Assembly: GCA_964389375.1 (NCBI GenBank)
Contig: CAYMDP010000014.1
Location: 1 to 58,564 of the forward strand
Length of the DNA: 58,564 nucleotides
Origin: CAYMDP01 sp964389375
GTDB taxonomy: Bacteria; Bdellovibrionota; Bdellovibrionia; Bdellovibrionales; UBA1609
Direction of reading: 5' to 3'
The notes under the pieces are model-generated. The model ran no database searches, was not told where the DNA came from, and worked only from the letters and a program-made list of their open reading frames with translations. The position numbers were made by a program, and so were the translations under genes. Each line of letters starts with the position of its first letter. The first letter of the stretch is position 1. This document shows positions 33,602 to 42,782 of the stretch, in pieces.

Positions 33602-35460
33602 TAACAGCTCTATTCCTACTTCATTTTAAATCTAATGCCGCTCTGAAGGCTGATCTTCAGAGTCTGGCGCGATCGCAGCAATGGCTTCGCCTTTATCAGT
33701 ACGAAGAAGTTTCCCTCGGCCAGTTTAAGAGTGCGATTGAATCTAAGATCTATTTTTTTTCTCCTGATGGGCGAGATAATCCATTAAAGGAACTCGAGTC
33801 GGCCATAAAGGCTTTCTCTTCCGAAGAGGGTCTTTACGGCGGCTTACAAAAGACGCCTTCCTGTGCTTTTCCGGCCAGAAAATTAGTTCTGGAAAGTTTA
33901 CTTAAACAAAAGTTTCCAAAAAGGCTTTGCCCTGATCTTGAAGACTGGATGAAGCGTCTAGATGTCAGTTCGGTCAGTCTGATCTTTGCCGGAACCTATG
34001 TTCAAAATCCCGCTTCTCTTTTGGGGCACACCATCCTAAGGTTTTACAATTCAAAAAGTGATCCAGGCTTAGGGGGAGACCCTTTAAGAAGTTATGCAAT
34101 GGGATTCTTAGCTCGAACAGATCCCTCGGATAGCCGTGCAGCCTACGTTATTAAGGGGATGACTGGAGGCTATCCGGGATTTTATCAGTTCGAGCCTTTT
34201 TACATGAAGCTTGGGCTCTATAATAATTCAGAAAGTCGCGACCTTTGGGAAAGAAAACTGAATCTGACTAAGGAACAAGTTCAGCTTTTGATGCTTCATG
34301 TGTGGGAAGTGATTCACAGCGCGCAGATTGGCTATTATTTTACCGGACGCAATTGTTCTTACCGCTTACTCAGCTTGATCGAAGCTGTTCGCCCCGATTT
34401 GAATTTGACCGAGACCTTAAAGTGGATCGTTCTTCCATATGATACTGTTCGAGAAGTGGAAGAAGTTGGCTTACTCGATGAAAAATCACAATTTTATCCA
34501 TCGATCGGTCGCAGACTCTCGCTGCGTCTGGATAAAATGACTACAAGCGAGAGGACTCAGTTTCGTAAAGGACGAAAAGATCAAAATACGGTTGTTAAAA
34601 TCGAAAGCCCCTTAGTTTTAGATGCCTTGATTGATCACTGGACTTTGAAAAACTATAAACAGAATACGAATCTTAATGAAAAAGATAAACAGCAAATGGA
34701 GACTGTCTTTTTAAGGCGGGCAGAGGTATTGGAAAAATCACCCCAATTGCCGAGCAGCTCAGAAATTGCGGAAACCCAGGATTTACATCCTCCTGAAAAA
34801 GGCCACTCCTCAAGTTGGTGGTCGGGCGCATTAGGCCTTGATCAAGATGGACACGTCTTAAGTTTTTTAGAATATAAACAAGGAGCTCATGCCTATTGGC
34901 AAAGCAGTAAAGGCTATGATCCTTATGGATCGGTCGAGTTTCTGGGTTTTAATTTTTTGTATAATCACCACAACAAGAGCTTTCAGGACTGGTCTTTAAG
35001 ATTGGCCGAGGTAGCTTCGCTTGAACCTTTCGATCTGAACTTTAAAAAGCTTTCTTGGGCTATGAGTGGTGGGGCCGAGAAAGCTTGCAGCCTTTGTTTG
35101 GATCAAAATGCGAGTCTTTACTTCAAGGCAAGCGGGGGCTTAAGTTTTAAAATATTAAACTCCAAAAGTTTTTTGTCTTTTATGCTATTAAGTGAAGCCA
35201 GAGCTTGGAGATTTGAAGACCTCGATGGCGCCATACTTCCAGGCATTCGGTCATTTTTAAGACTCGAAGTTCAGCAGTTCAGATTCATATCTGAGGTTTC
35301 TTATCTGACTTTGCGTAGCCGGCAGGACTTGAATCTAAAACTGGGATTCTACGCGGATCTAAAACCCAACCAGACCATATTTTTAAGCCACAGTTCAGAC
35401 TTTAACCTAGAGGGCGAGCAAGAGGACCTCACCCAGCTGGGCTACAGCCAAAGTTTCTAA
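33580..35460 (+). CDS. DUF4105 (Lnb-like) periplasmic protein with C-terminal beta-rich region
   Basis: A 626-residue exported protein. After a signal peptide (about 20 residues) and a helical region comes a DUF4105 domain with the likely catalytic pair His 150 in SLLGHTILRF and Cys 259 in TGRNCSYRLL. This domain was reported as the lipoprotein N-acyltransferase Lnb in Bacteroides; transfer of that function here is an inference. From about residue 400 to the end the sequence alternates short amphipathic strands and ends with a typical outer-membrane-like strand, suggesting a beta-barrel. The GTG start overlaps the DUF3015 gene by 22 bases. The gene ends directly at a 34-bp hairpin. Confidence 0.78.
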   Translation: MLLKIGLITALFLLHFKSNAALKADLQSLARSQQWLRLYQYEEVSLGQFKSAIESKIYFFSPDGRDNPLKELESAIKAFSSEEGLYGGLQKTPSCAFPARKLVLESLLKQKFPKRLCPDLEDWMKRLDVSSVSLIFAGTYVQNPASLLGHTILRFYNSKSDPGLGGDPLRSYAMGFLARTDPSDSRAAYVIKGMTGGYPGFYQFEPFYMKLGLYNNSESRDLWERKLNLTKEQVQLLMLHVWEVIHSAQIGYYFTGRNCSYRLLSLIEAVRPDLNLTETLKWIVLPYDTVREVEEVGLLDEKSQFYPSIGRRLSLRLDKMTTSERTQFRKGRKDQNTVVKIESPLVLDALIDHWTLKNYKQNTNLNEKDKQQMETVFLRRAEVLEKSPQLPSSSEIAETQDLHPPEKGHSSSWWSGALGLDQDGHVLSFLEYKQGAHAYWQSSKGYDPYGSVEFLGFNFLYNHHNKSFQDWSLRLAEVASLEPFDLNFKKLSWAMSGGAEKACSLCLDQNASLYFKASGGLSFKILNSKSFLSFMLLSEARAWRFEDLDGAILPGIRSFLRLEVQQFRFISEVSYLTLRSRQDLNLKLGFYADLKPNQTIFLSHSSDFNLEGEQEDLTQLGYSQSF

Positions 35461-35539
35461 AGGGTTCCAGGTCCCAAGTGGTAGCAACACTGCATCTGGT
35501 TGATGCACTGTTGCTACCACTTGGGACCTGGAACCTTTT
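35459..35539. terminator. Very long bidirectional hairpin terminator
   Basis: Arms 35463-35496 and 35502-35535 pair over 34 bases with one mismatch and a five-base loop (TGGTT). The stem begins GGTTCCAGGTCCCAAGTGG. A-rich and T-rich flanks (AAAGG and CCTTTTA) extend it and act as U-tracts on both strands. It occupies practically the whole 77-base gap between the two convergent stop codons, so it can end both transcripts. It is longer than common intrinsic terminators. Confidence 0.88.
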
Positions 35540-36014
35540 AATTGTCCGTCCGTGGATCAATCCTTAATTCTTTAAAACCAGTTTTTGGATCGAGCTCTCT
35601 TTTGAAGTCGACATTGAGGTTTTCAATTATCATAATTTCTGCCGTTGTATAAATCAGGGAACCATCAGATAAGTGGCCGCCCAGGCTTCGACCTTTCCCA
35701 TCCGAAATGCCCATATGAAGGTGAGAGCCATTTACCGATAAAGTTCCGTTTAAAGAAATAATCTCAAAGGGTCCCTTTAGTGTTGTGCTCTCTTTTTGAT
35801 TTGCAAAACGAAGACTTGCTACGGTCAGGCTTCCGACGCTTGAGACCACACTTCCGGCCCGGATCTGCTTTTCGTCGACAAAGGATTGGATCGACTTTTT
35901 CAGGTCATCTCCTGGACTGAGTCTTAGGGTGTAGAGCTTAGAATCTAGTTTTGGAGCCACACTGCAGCCGAGGCCAAGACTCGTAGAAATCAAGATCAAG
36001 AAAATGCGAAGCAT
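35538..36014 (-). CDS. Lipoprotein with a PPC (DUF296) domain
   Basis: A 158-residue protein with a signal peptide ending in LGLGC, a good lipobox, followed by one PPC/DUF296 domain: RLSPGDDLKKSI, SVVSSVGSLTVASLRF, GTLSVNGSHLHMGISD and GGHLSDG. The His-x-His and GGHL segments are the conserved core, which in some members binds metal. PPC domains are usually cytoplasmic or in plant AT-hook proteins; a lipid-anchored one is unusual. ATG 36014 is preferred because GGGAG lies upstream. It converges with DUF4105 at the long hairpin. Function unknown. Confidence 0.75.
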   Translation of the reverse strand: MLRIFLILISTSLGLGCSVAPKLDSKLYTLRLSPGDDLKKSIQSFVDEKQIRAGSVVSSVGSLTVASLRFANQKESTTLKGPFEIISLNGTLSVNGSHLHMGISDGKGRSLGGHLSDGSLIYTTAEIMIIENLNVDFKRELDPKTGFKELRIDPRTDN

Positions 36015-36099
36015 AAGAATCTCCCTGGACGAAAGGCACATAGTCTTTATCGAACTGCGCATCCTTTGACCATAAAAAAACTTTGATCAAGTCTTAGAT

Positions 36100-36711
36100 A
36101 TGCGAAATGTAAAATCTATTCTTGTTCCTACGCTGACCCTGACACTCCTTCTTGTCTGTGAAGTCAGTTGGGCTTGGAGTGTGTCGTTTGGGATTTTTAA
36201 ACCAGACGAAAAAGTTCAAGACTCTCAAGGAAACGAAATCTCTGATCCCTATTCACCAGGGATCAATTTTGGTCATGAGTTTCAGCTGACAACGGATCTC
36301 GTATTTTCGCCGCGTCTTGGATATGTCATGAATCAGGTGCAAACAAAGGATAGTTACGGAAAGTATAAGGTCGACACCATCTACCTTCTTTATGATTTTT
36401 TGTGGCCCATCACGATGGATCGAATTTGGGAAGTCCGATTTGGCTTTGGAACTTTTTTGAAGCGTATAAAAGGCGAGGGCGGCACGGTCACTGTTCCAAA
36501 TGGCGGAGGGACTGCGACGGCCTATCGCCCCTCAGGAACTTCGAGCTCTTACACCAGTTCAATCAACCTTGGAGTGGACTGGAAATTTAGTCAGGGACAA
36601 ATGGGATGGTTTTCTTCCTACGGAATGAGTGGAGAAATATTTTTTATGAATCTGCTCGATGATAAAAAAAGATTCCCAGTCTACTTGGTCAGTTTAGTTG
36701 GATTTTTTTGA
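36100..36711 (+). CDS. Probable outer-membrane beta-barrel protein
   Basis: A 203-residue exported protein with a signal peptide ending near SWAWS. The mature part is rich in Gly, Tyr, Thr and aromatic residues in alternating pattern and ends in a strand finishing with Phe-Phe, as many outer-membrane barrels do. Segments such as FGHEFQLTTDLVFSPRLGY and SSINLGVDWKF look like transmembrane strands, so an 8-stranded barrel is plausible. I do not recognise the family. It is directly upstream of the matrixin gene, 11 bases apart, so the two are probably one transcript. Confidence 0.6.
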   Translation: MRNVKSILVPTLTLTLLLVCEVSWAWSVSFGIFKPDEKVQDSQGNEISDPYSPGINFGHEFQLTTDLVFSPRLGYVMNQVQTKDSYGKYKVDTIYLLYDFLWPITMDRIWEVRFGFGTFLKRIKGEGGTVTVPNGGGTATAYRPSGTSSSYTSSINLGVDWKFSQGQMGWFSSYGMSGEIFFMNLLDDKKRFPVYLVSLVGFF

Positions 36712-36722
36712 GGAGTATGAAA

Positions 36723-37472
36723 ATGAAAATCCTAGGCGTATTAAAAAATCCTATCCTTGTGGGACTCTTTGTATTTGCAGTTTCTTCGAAGGCCTTCGTT
36801 CTGGTCAGTCCAACTTACAAGTTGGCGGATCCAAGTAATACCGTCGTCAATATCGCCTCGGGGGGCTGCCAGGCGAATGGAATGACAAATGATGAGCTCT
36901 TAAACGCGATCCGAACTTCCTTGAATCGATATTGGAATACGGTCGGTGAAAGTCGACTGAATCTTAAAGTTGGGACTGAGGTTTCGAGGGATCTAAATGA
37001 CCTCGCCCTTCCCGGCGAGATCAACGTCGGTTGCGCCCCGATGGGAATGTCGGGCCCAAGCGGTGTCGCTTATCCATCTGAAGCCAATGGATCGGCCAGA
37101 GTCGTATTAAATGGTACAACTCTGGTGCCTGGTGGCTATTTGCCAGAGGGTCTTATCGGAGTATTGGCCCATGAACTAGGGCATGCGATTGGCTTAGGTC
37201 ATAGCGCGGATCCCGCTTCGATTATGACTTATGAATCCAACGGCTGGGGGGCAAGTCCGACTTATCTTTCGCAGGATGATAAAGACGGAGTAACTTATCT
37301 GTATCCTAACAAAGGGATTGCCGGAGGATTGATAGGTGGATGCAGTGCGGTGGCCTCTACAGAAGGCAAGCAATCTCCATATCGACTCACTTTTGCCCTC
37401 GAAATGCTTTTGATGTTGAGCTTAGCCCTAGCTTTGCAAGCGGCGAGTCGCAAATTCAAGTCCTTGCGTTAG
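36723..37472 (+). CDS. Matrixin-like zinc metalloprotease (M10)
   Basis: A 249-residue exported protease with the full metzincin zinc motif HELGHAIGLGH (about residues 150-160), followed by the Met-turn in SIMTYES. The N-terminal hydrophobic segment serves as signal, and a second hydrophobic segment near the C-terminus (LTFALEMLLMLSLALALQ) ends in Arg/Lys, resembling a membrane or sorting anchor. There is no long propeptide with a cysteine switch, although Cys at GGCQ and GCAP could play such a part. ATG 36723 is chosen because AGGAG is seven bases before it; ATG 36717 would be too close. It follows the barrel protein gene. Confidence 0.85.
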   Translation: MKILGVLKNPILVGLFVFAVSSKAFVLVSPTYKLADPSNTVVNIASGGCQANGMTNDELLNAIRTSLNRYWNTVGESRLNLKVGTEVSRDLNDLALPGEINVGCAPMGMSGPSGVAYPSEANGSARVVLNGTTLVPGGYLPEGLIGVLAHELGHAIGLGHSADPASIMTYESNGWGASPTYLSQDDKDGVTYLYPNKGIAGGLIGGCSAVASTEGKQSPYRLTFALEMLLMLSLALALQAASRKFKSLR

Positions 37473-37623
37473 CACGAACACGTCAAACGCCCTGCAACTA
37501 GATTCCCTGAATAAGTATCAATACAATTGTGACACTTTTTCCCATTCTCCTGAACCGGTTTAGCTCGACGGTTCTAGCTCGGTGTGGAAAAATTTTGAAA
37601 TTCTAATTCTTGGGGGGCAAAAC

Positions 37624-39051
37624 GTGCTTCGATGGATGTTCTTAGTTTTCCTTAGTTTCTCAAGTCTTGCTTTCGCAAACACCGACAAAAATCTTCGTAT
37701 TTCTCTTCAACAAATTTTAGATATGGCCAGTCGAGAAAACGAAACCCTGAAATCCATTGAACTTCAAGTGCAGTCCCTAGAAGCCGAGATTCGTGGCCGA
37801 GACCTGGAGCTTTCTAGTGTTCTTGATCTTGAGGCGAGTCAAATTAAAGACGGTCGAGAAACTTTTTCTCCGGCGGTCCGAGACCGATCACAATTATTGA
37901 ACTTAAATTTAAGTAAGACCTTCTCAACAGGGACCGAGCTTAATTTTTCGACGGGCTACGAGATTTTAAAATTAAAGGGAGCGGATCAGGTGGATCGCTA
38001 CTCTTTGGGCTTGATGCTTCAACTGGAGCAAAATCTTTGGAGAAATTCTTTTGGTCGTGGCACTCGCCTAAGGCAAGCTGCAGATCGATATGAGCTTGAA
38101 GCTCGACGGATGAGTTTGGCCTACGAGAAACAAAATTATCTTTATACCATTGAGTCTGTTTATTGGGACTTAAACGTTGCTTTGCAGGAACTCGAGATTC
38201 GAAAACGAAACCTCGAGCGGAGTGAAAAAATCGCAAGTTGGGTTAGAGCGAGAATTCAGAGGTCCGCGGCCGAAAGAACAGACAGTCTTCAGGCTCAAGC
38301 CTTAGTTGCAAACAGAAAACTTCAACTGCTGACCTCGAATGATCGGATCGAGTACGCCTGGTTAAAAGTACGCCAGGTTCTTCCTAGTATTGTGCACCCT
38401 GAGCAGTGGAGTGTTCAAACCGAAGAAATGGGAAAAACTCGCGATATTAAAAGTCTAATGTACGGAAAATCTGAAGCGGGAGAGCCTCTCTCTCTTCAGG
38501 CATTGTCTTCTCAGGCTTTATCTAAAGCTGAAAAGGCAAAGGCCGAGCGAACGGCGGATACCTTGCGACCGAAGCTGGCCTTGATTGCGGGTTATGGTCG
38601 TAATGGCATCGAAGGTTCTGGCTCAGCCGTAGTGGATGAGGTCCAAGAAAAAAATCAAGATTACACAAAAATCGGAGTTGTTTTTTCGACAGAGCTGGAT
38701 TGGAAGCTTAAGCGAGATCAAAGGCGCGCAGCAGAACTGGCGGCAGAAAGTCAAAAGCTTCGCTCCGAGAAGCTGACTGTGGATTCGCGAATCGATTGGC
38801 TAGACATCACTCGAGAACTGGCAAAACTTTCTGAGATGTTAAAGGTGGCAGAAGAAGTTGCGCGTTTACAAAGTCAAAAGGCCATCGAAGAGCGAAAGCG
38901 CTATGAACAAGGACGAAGCACGGCCTTTCAGGCGATTTCCTTCGAGGTTGAGGCTGCAGAAGCCGAGCTTCAAGTTGTTCAGATGCTCGCAAAATTAAGA
39001 AAGACAGAAGCAAAAGCCAGACTCTTTTCACTCAGTGGAGATAGATCATGA
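37624..39051 (+). CDS. TolC-family outer-membrane efflux protein
   Basis: A 475-residue outer-membrane channel protein of the TolC family. It has a signal peptide, long amphipathic coiled-coil helices (for example KSIELQVQSLEAEIRGRDLEL near residue 60 and the EARLQ/E-rich second half) and beta strands between them, in the two-repeat layout of OEP proteins. The GTG at 37624 is used because GGGGGGC lies five to seven bases before it; the frame runs back to 37582. The RND pump gene follows with an ATGA overlap, so the two form one efflux operon. Confidence 0.87.
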   Translation: MLRWMFLVFLSFSSLAFANTDKNLRISLQQILDMASRENETLKSIELQVQSLEAEIRGRDLELSSVLDLEASQIKDGRETFSPAVRDRSQLLNLNLSKTFSTGTELNFSTGYEILKLKGADQVDRYSLGLMLQLEQNLWRNSFGRGTRLRQAADRYELEARRMSLAYEKQNYLYTIESVYWDLNVALQELEIRKRNLERSEKIASWVRARIQRSAAERTDSLQAQALVANRKLQLLTSNDRIEYAWLKVRQVLPSIVHPEQWSVQTEEMGKTRDIKSLMYGKSEAGEPLSLQALSSQALSKAEKAKAERTADTLRPKLALIAGYGRNGIEGSGSAVVDEVQEKNQDYTKIGVVFSTELDWKLKRDQRRAAELAAESQKLRSEKLTVDSRIDWLDITRELAKLSEMLKVAEEVARLQSQKAIEERKRYEQGRSTAFQAISFEVEAAEAELQVVQMLAKLRKTEAKARLFSLSGDRS

Positions 39052-42000
39052 ATATCATAGCCCTTTCAATTCGCCGACCGGTCTTTGCTTGGGTTTTAAT
39101 GACGGCCTTGATCGTCTTCGGTGCGGTTTCAATGAACCAGCTTGGCGTCAGCCAGATGCCAGATGTTGATTTTCCGATTCTGAATGTGTCGGTCACTTAT
39201 GAAGGTGCATCTCCTGAAGTCGTCGAAGCCGATTTGATTGATCCCATCGAGCAACAACTCTTGTCTATCGAGGGAGTTAAGGAAATGCGCTCGACGGTCG
39301 CCCAAGGCTCGGGACGGGTGACACTTGAATTCGAAATCGATCGCAACATCGATGTGGCCCTTCAGGAAGTGCAAAGTGCTTTAAGTCAAATTCGCCTTCC
39401 CCGAGATGTGGATCCCCCGGTGATTCGCAAAAGTAACCCAGAAGAGCAGCCAATTATGTTTTTGGGTGTTGCCTCCGATAAACCCATGAAGGACGTCCTT
39501 AACTGGATGGATCTTTATCTTCTAGATCAGTTCCGTTTTATTCCTGGAATCGGTGAAGTTTCGATCGCAGGATTTTCCAGCCGAAATTTAAGAATTTGGC
39601 CGCAAACAGAAAAATTGCGACAAGCCGACCTGACGGTCGCAGATCTATTAGATGCAATCGAAACCCAGCATATCGAAACCGCGGCGGGTCAGTTTACTCA
39701 AGATCAAAGAGAACTTCGCGTCCGATGGCTTGGGGAAGCGGCGGATCCAAAGGCTTTTGGTGAGATCCGAATTCTACGCCGAGGCGGACAGATCATTCAA
39801 GACGCTGTTTACAAGATTAAGGATGTCGCCGAAGTTGAAGACGGATTGACTGATATACGGCGTATGGCTCGTATTGACGGAAATCCAGCGATTTCTATTT
39901 CTGTGCGTAAACAAAGAGGAGAAAATGAAGTTGAAGTCGCCAAGGCGGTTCACAAAAAAATCGAAGAATTGACTCCGAATTTGCCTGAAGGCTATCAGCT
40001 TCGGGCCAATGTGGACTTTACTCGCCCCACCGAAGCGGTCGTCGAGACCACTTACGAAAAACTTTGGGTCGCGGCTTTAATCACAATTTTAGTCTGCTTT
40101 TTATTTTTAGGAAGCTGGCAGGCGGCCTTAAATATTTTGTTCTCGATTCCGACTTCAATCGTTGGAACCTTTATTATCTTATATTTTGCGGGCTTCACTT
40201 TGAACCTGTTTTCTCTTTTGGCTTTAACCCTGGCGATATCGATCGTCGTTGATGATGCCATTATGTTGCTCGAAAACATCGTAAGACACCATCGAATGGG
40301 AAAGTCTCCGGCGCAAGCTGCCTACGATGGGTCCATCGAAATTTTGCCTGCGGCTGTGGCGGCAACGCTAGCGGTTGTTGCGGTTTTTCTTCCTGTTATT
40401 TTTATGTCCGGTGTGACGGGAAAGTTTTTCTTTCAGTTTGGCGTGACGATGTCGGCGGCAGTCTTATTATCTCTTCTTGAAGCCGTAACCATAACCCCGA
40501 TGAGGGCCGCGGCATTTTTGAATGCGTCTCCCAAAGTCGGAAAGTTTGAAATGAAACTGGATCATTTTTTCGAGAGTTTCTCGGAAAAATATCGGAGGGT
40601 CCTGACCCGGACCCTGGATTTTCCGAAGACGATTGTTTTTGTTTCTCTGGCAATTTTTTGCGTTTCCTTATTTTTGGTCAAAGGACTCCGGCAAGAATTT
40701 GTACCGATGCAGGATCAGGATATTATTTTGCTTCAAGGGCAAACTCCTGTTGGCTCTTCACTCGAGGTCACTAGCCAAAAGTCTCTAGAGCTAGAAGAAA
40801 TTATTCGGAAGAACTCGAATGTCGTTAGATTCTTTTCATCGGTTGGAGCCGGTGGACCAAATGCGAATCCAAACGCAGTTTTTATGCCGCTTTACCTAAA
40901 ACCTAGAACGGAACGAAGTATCACTCATGTTCAGGTGATGGATGAGCTTCGCGAGCAGATGAAAGGCGTTAAAGATATGCGGGTTTCCTTTCGAGATATC
41001 TCGGCGAGAAGCTTAACCTCGGGTCGATTTTTTCCTGTTTCTTTTAACATTACAGGGCCCGATCTAAAGGTCTTGCAAAAAACCGCCACAGAGATCATGG
41101 AGCAGTTAAATACCGAGGGATTGACCCAAGATTTAGATATTGATTTTAAGGAAGGAGTTCCAGAGCTTTTGATGTCACCAGACCGTGATTCTATGGCGAA
41201 GAGAGGGGTTCCGGTAAGTTCGGTGTCTAGAACCTTGAATGCCACTGTTTCGGGCGTGCCAATTAGTCGCTTCACGGCAGATGGTCGCCGCTACGATGTG
41301 CGAGTCAAGTTAAGGGATGAAAAGGTCACCTCTCCGAAAGATATTGAAGGCATTGAAGTTCGAAATAACTTTGGGCTTCGAGTGCCTCTGCATGACGTGT
41401 TTATTCTCGAGGAGAGACCGACTTACCAAAGTATCTCAAGATTAAATCGACAGCGGGCAGTCAGCGTTTTTGGAAACCTGGTCCAAGGAAAGTCTCAAGG
41501 GGCTGTCCTAGAGCGGGCTCGGACGATAGCTCTAGAAAAGCTTCCAGACGGATACGGATTTAACCTCGAGGGATCCGCTGCGGGACTTCAAGAGAGCTTT
41601 GAAAGTTTGGGACTGGCCTTAATCATGGGAATTGTTGTGGCCTATATGATTTTAGCTGTTCAGTTTAATTCCTTTATTCACCCCATCTCGATTCTAATTG
41701 CTCTTCCTTTTAGCTTAACCGGAGCCTTGTTAACTCTTTGGATGTTTGGCGTATCATTGAACCTTTTTAGCTTTATTGGAATTATTGTGTTGATGGGAAT
41801 TGCGAAGAAGAACTCGATTCTTCTTGTTGAATTCACCAACCAAATCCGAGATCGTGGGGAAGAAAATATTAGAAAGGCCCTGATTTTTGCCTCTCCCATT
41901 CGGCTTCGTCCGATTTTAATGACCTCGGTTGCGACCATTGCCGCGGCGATGCCTTTGGCTATGGGAAATAGCATCGGTCAAGAGACAAGGACTCCCATGG

Positions 42001-42158
42001 GCTTAACGATCATCGGAGGGACAATCCTTTCGACGATTTTTACACTTTTCGTTGTGCCTTCGCTCTATATGCTGCTTTCGAAGTTTGAGTCGAAGTCCAG
42101 AAATAAGGTTGTCTTAGACGAGAATCCAAGTTTCGAGGGAAGCCCGGGGGGCCATTGA
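39048..42158 (+). CDS. RND-family efflux pump, inner-membrane subunit
   Basis: A 1036-residue proton-driven transporter of the AcrB/MdtBC hydrophobe-amphiphile type. It has the classic N-terminus (SIRRPVFAWVLM), the proton-relay Asp pair in VVDDAIM of helix 4, the Lys of GIAKKNSILLVEF in helix 10, and two large periplasmic porter loops. Length equals AcrB (1049). It is cotranslated with the TolC-like gene. The periplasmic adaptor (HlyD/AcrA type) that such pumps need is absent from the window. Substrates are unknown. A terminator stands just after the gene. Confidence 0.92.
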   Translation: MNIIALSIRRPVFAWVLMTALIVFGAVSMNQLGVSQMPDVDFPILNVSVTYEGASPEVVEADLIDPIEQQLLSIEGVKEMRSTVAQGSGRVTLEFEIDRNIDVALQEVQSALSQIRLPRDVDPPVIRKSNPEEQPIMFLGVASDKPMKDVLNWMDLYLLDQFRFIPGIGEVSIAGFSSRNLRIWPQTEKLRQADLTVADLLDAIETQHIETAAGQFTQDQRELRVRWLGEAADPKAFGEIRILRRGGQIIQDAVYKIKDVAEVEDGLTDIRRMARIDGNPAISISVRKQRGENEVEVAKAVHKKIEELTPNLPEGYQLRANVDFTRPTEAVVETTYEKLWVAALITILVCFLFLGSWQAALNILFSIPTSIVGTFIILYFAGFTLNLFSLLALTLAISIVVDDAIMLLENIVRHHRMGKSPAQAAYDGSIEILPAAVAATLAVVAVFLPVIFMSGVTGKFFFQFGVTMSAAVLLSLLEAVTITPMRAAAFLNASPKVGKFEMKLDHFFESFSEKYRRVLTRTLDFPKTIVFVSLAIFCVSLFLVKGLRQEFVPMQDQDIILLQGQTPVGSSLEVTSQKSLELEEIIRKNSNVVRFFSSVGAGGPNANPNAVFMPLYLKPRTERSITHVQVMDELREQMKGVKDMRVSFRDISARSLTSGRFFPVSFNITGPDLKVLQKTATEIMEQLNTEGLTQDLDIDFKEGVPELLMSPDRDSMAKRGVPVSSVSRTLNATVSGVPISRFTADGRRYDVRVKLRDEKVTSPKDIEGIEVRNNFGLRVPLHDVFILEERPTYQSISRLNRQRAVSVFGNLVQGKSQGAVLERARTIALEKLPDGYGFNLEGSAAGLQESFESLGLALIMGIVVAYMILAVQFNSFIHPISILIALPFSLTGALLTLWMFGVSLNLFSFIGIIVLMGIAKKNSILLVEFTNQIRDRGEENIRKALIFASPIRLRPILMTSVATIAAAMPLAMGNSIGQETRTPMGLTIIGGTILSTIFTLFVVPSLYMLLSKFESKSRNKVVLDENPSFEGSPGGH

Positions 42159-42195
42159 TTTAAGACTTGCTGGTCAAGAAATTTAGAACTCATAG

Positions 42196-42231
42196 GGGCT
42201 CGTCAGAACTTTCGACGGGCCCTTTGTTTAT
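42196..42231 (+). terminator. Intrinsic terminator of the efflux operon
   Basis: A stem GGGCTCGTC (42196-42204) pairs with GACGGGCCC (42214-42222), with one G-T wobble and a nine-base loop, followed by TTTGTTTATTT. It ends the TolC-RND transcript just before the convergent MazG-like gene. Confidence 0.75.
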
Positions 42232-42239
42232 TTGCTGTC

Positions 42240-42626
42240 TTAAGCTTGGCCTTCTAAAATTTGCCGTTCTCTTTCAAGATCGCGTTTTTCGGCAGAGGCC
42301 TCAGAAAACTTATCCCCGTAGCGGGCCTTTAGTTTATCGATATTTCGAGTCATGACCTCGCTAAAGTCGACTCCAAGCTCGTCTGCGATGATCGCGCAAT
42401 ACCAAAACAGGTCTCCAAGTTCCTCTTGAAGATTCACCTTATCGAGGTCTTTTCCATAGTAGATATGCTTTTTTAGGGCATCTAAGAATTCCCCGGCCTC
42501 TGTTGCAAGGCCAATCCCTGCATGAAGAAGGCGTTGATTTTCGACTCGTTGAAGGCGTTCTCCTATGGCTTTAAAGTCCCTCGATTCTGTTTTAATGGCA
42601 TTTTTAATGTATTCGGCAGTTGTCAT
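42240..42626 (-). CDS. MazG-like nucleotide pyrophosphohydrolase
   Basis: A 128-residue all-alpha NTP pyrophosphohydrolase. The metal-binding signature is present as TEAGEFLDAL followed by EELGDLFWY (the EExx...ExxD pattern of MazG/dUTPase-like proteins). The single domain and short length fit stand-alone housecleaning enzymes that hydrolyse aberrant or excess nucleoside triphosphates; the preferred nucleotide cannot be told from sequence. ATG 42626 has AAGGGGA in front. It is a single gene between the efflux operon and the divergent aspartokinase. Confidence 0.83.
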   Translation of the reverse strand: MTTAEYIKNAIKTESRDFKAIGERLQRVENQRLLHAGIGLATEAGEFLDALKKHIYYGKDLDKVNLQEELGDLFWYCAIIADELGVDFSEVMTRNIDKLKARYGDKFSEASAEKRDLERERQILEGQA

Positions 42627-42782
42627 AACATCCCCTTGGTTGAAGCCAAATCTTATATACCCAAGACCGGGAAAAACTCACTTCATAAAATATGTAAAAC
42701 TTCCGTGGCTTGACCAAATTCAGGATAAGCGGCCAATTGGCAGTTCTTGCAAGGATCCGGGGAGTCTGTTACTAAGGGCGTC

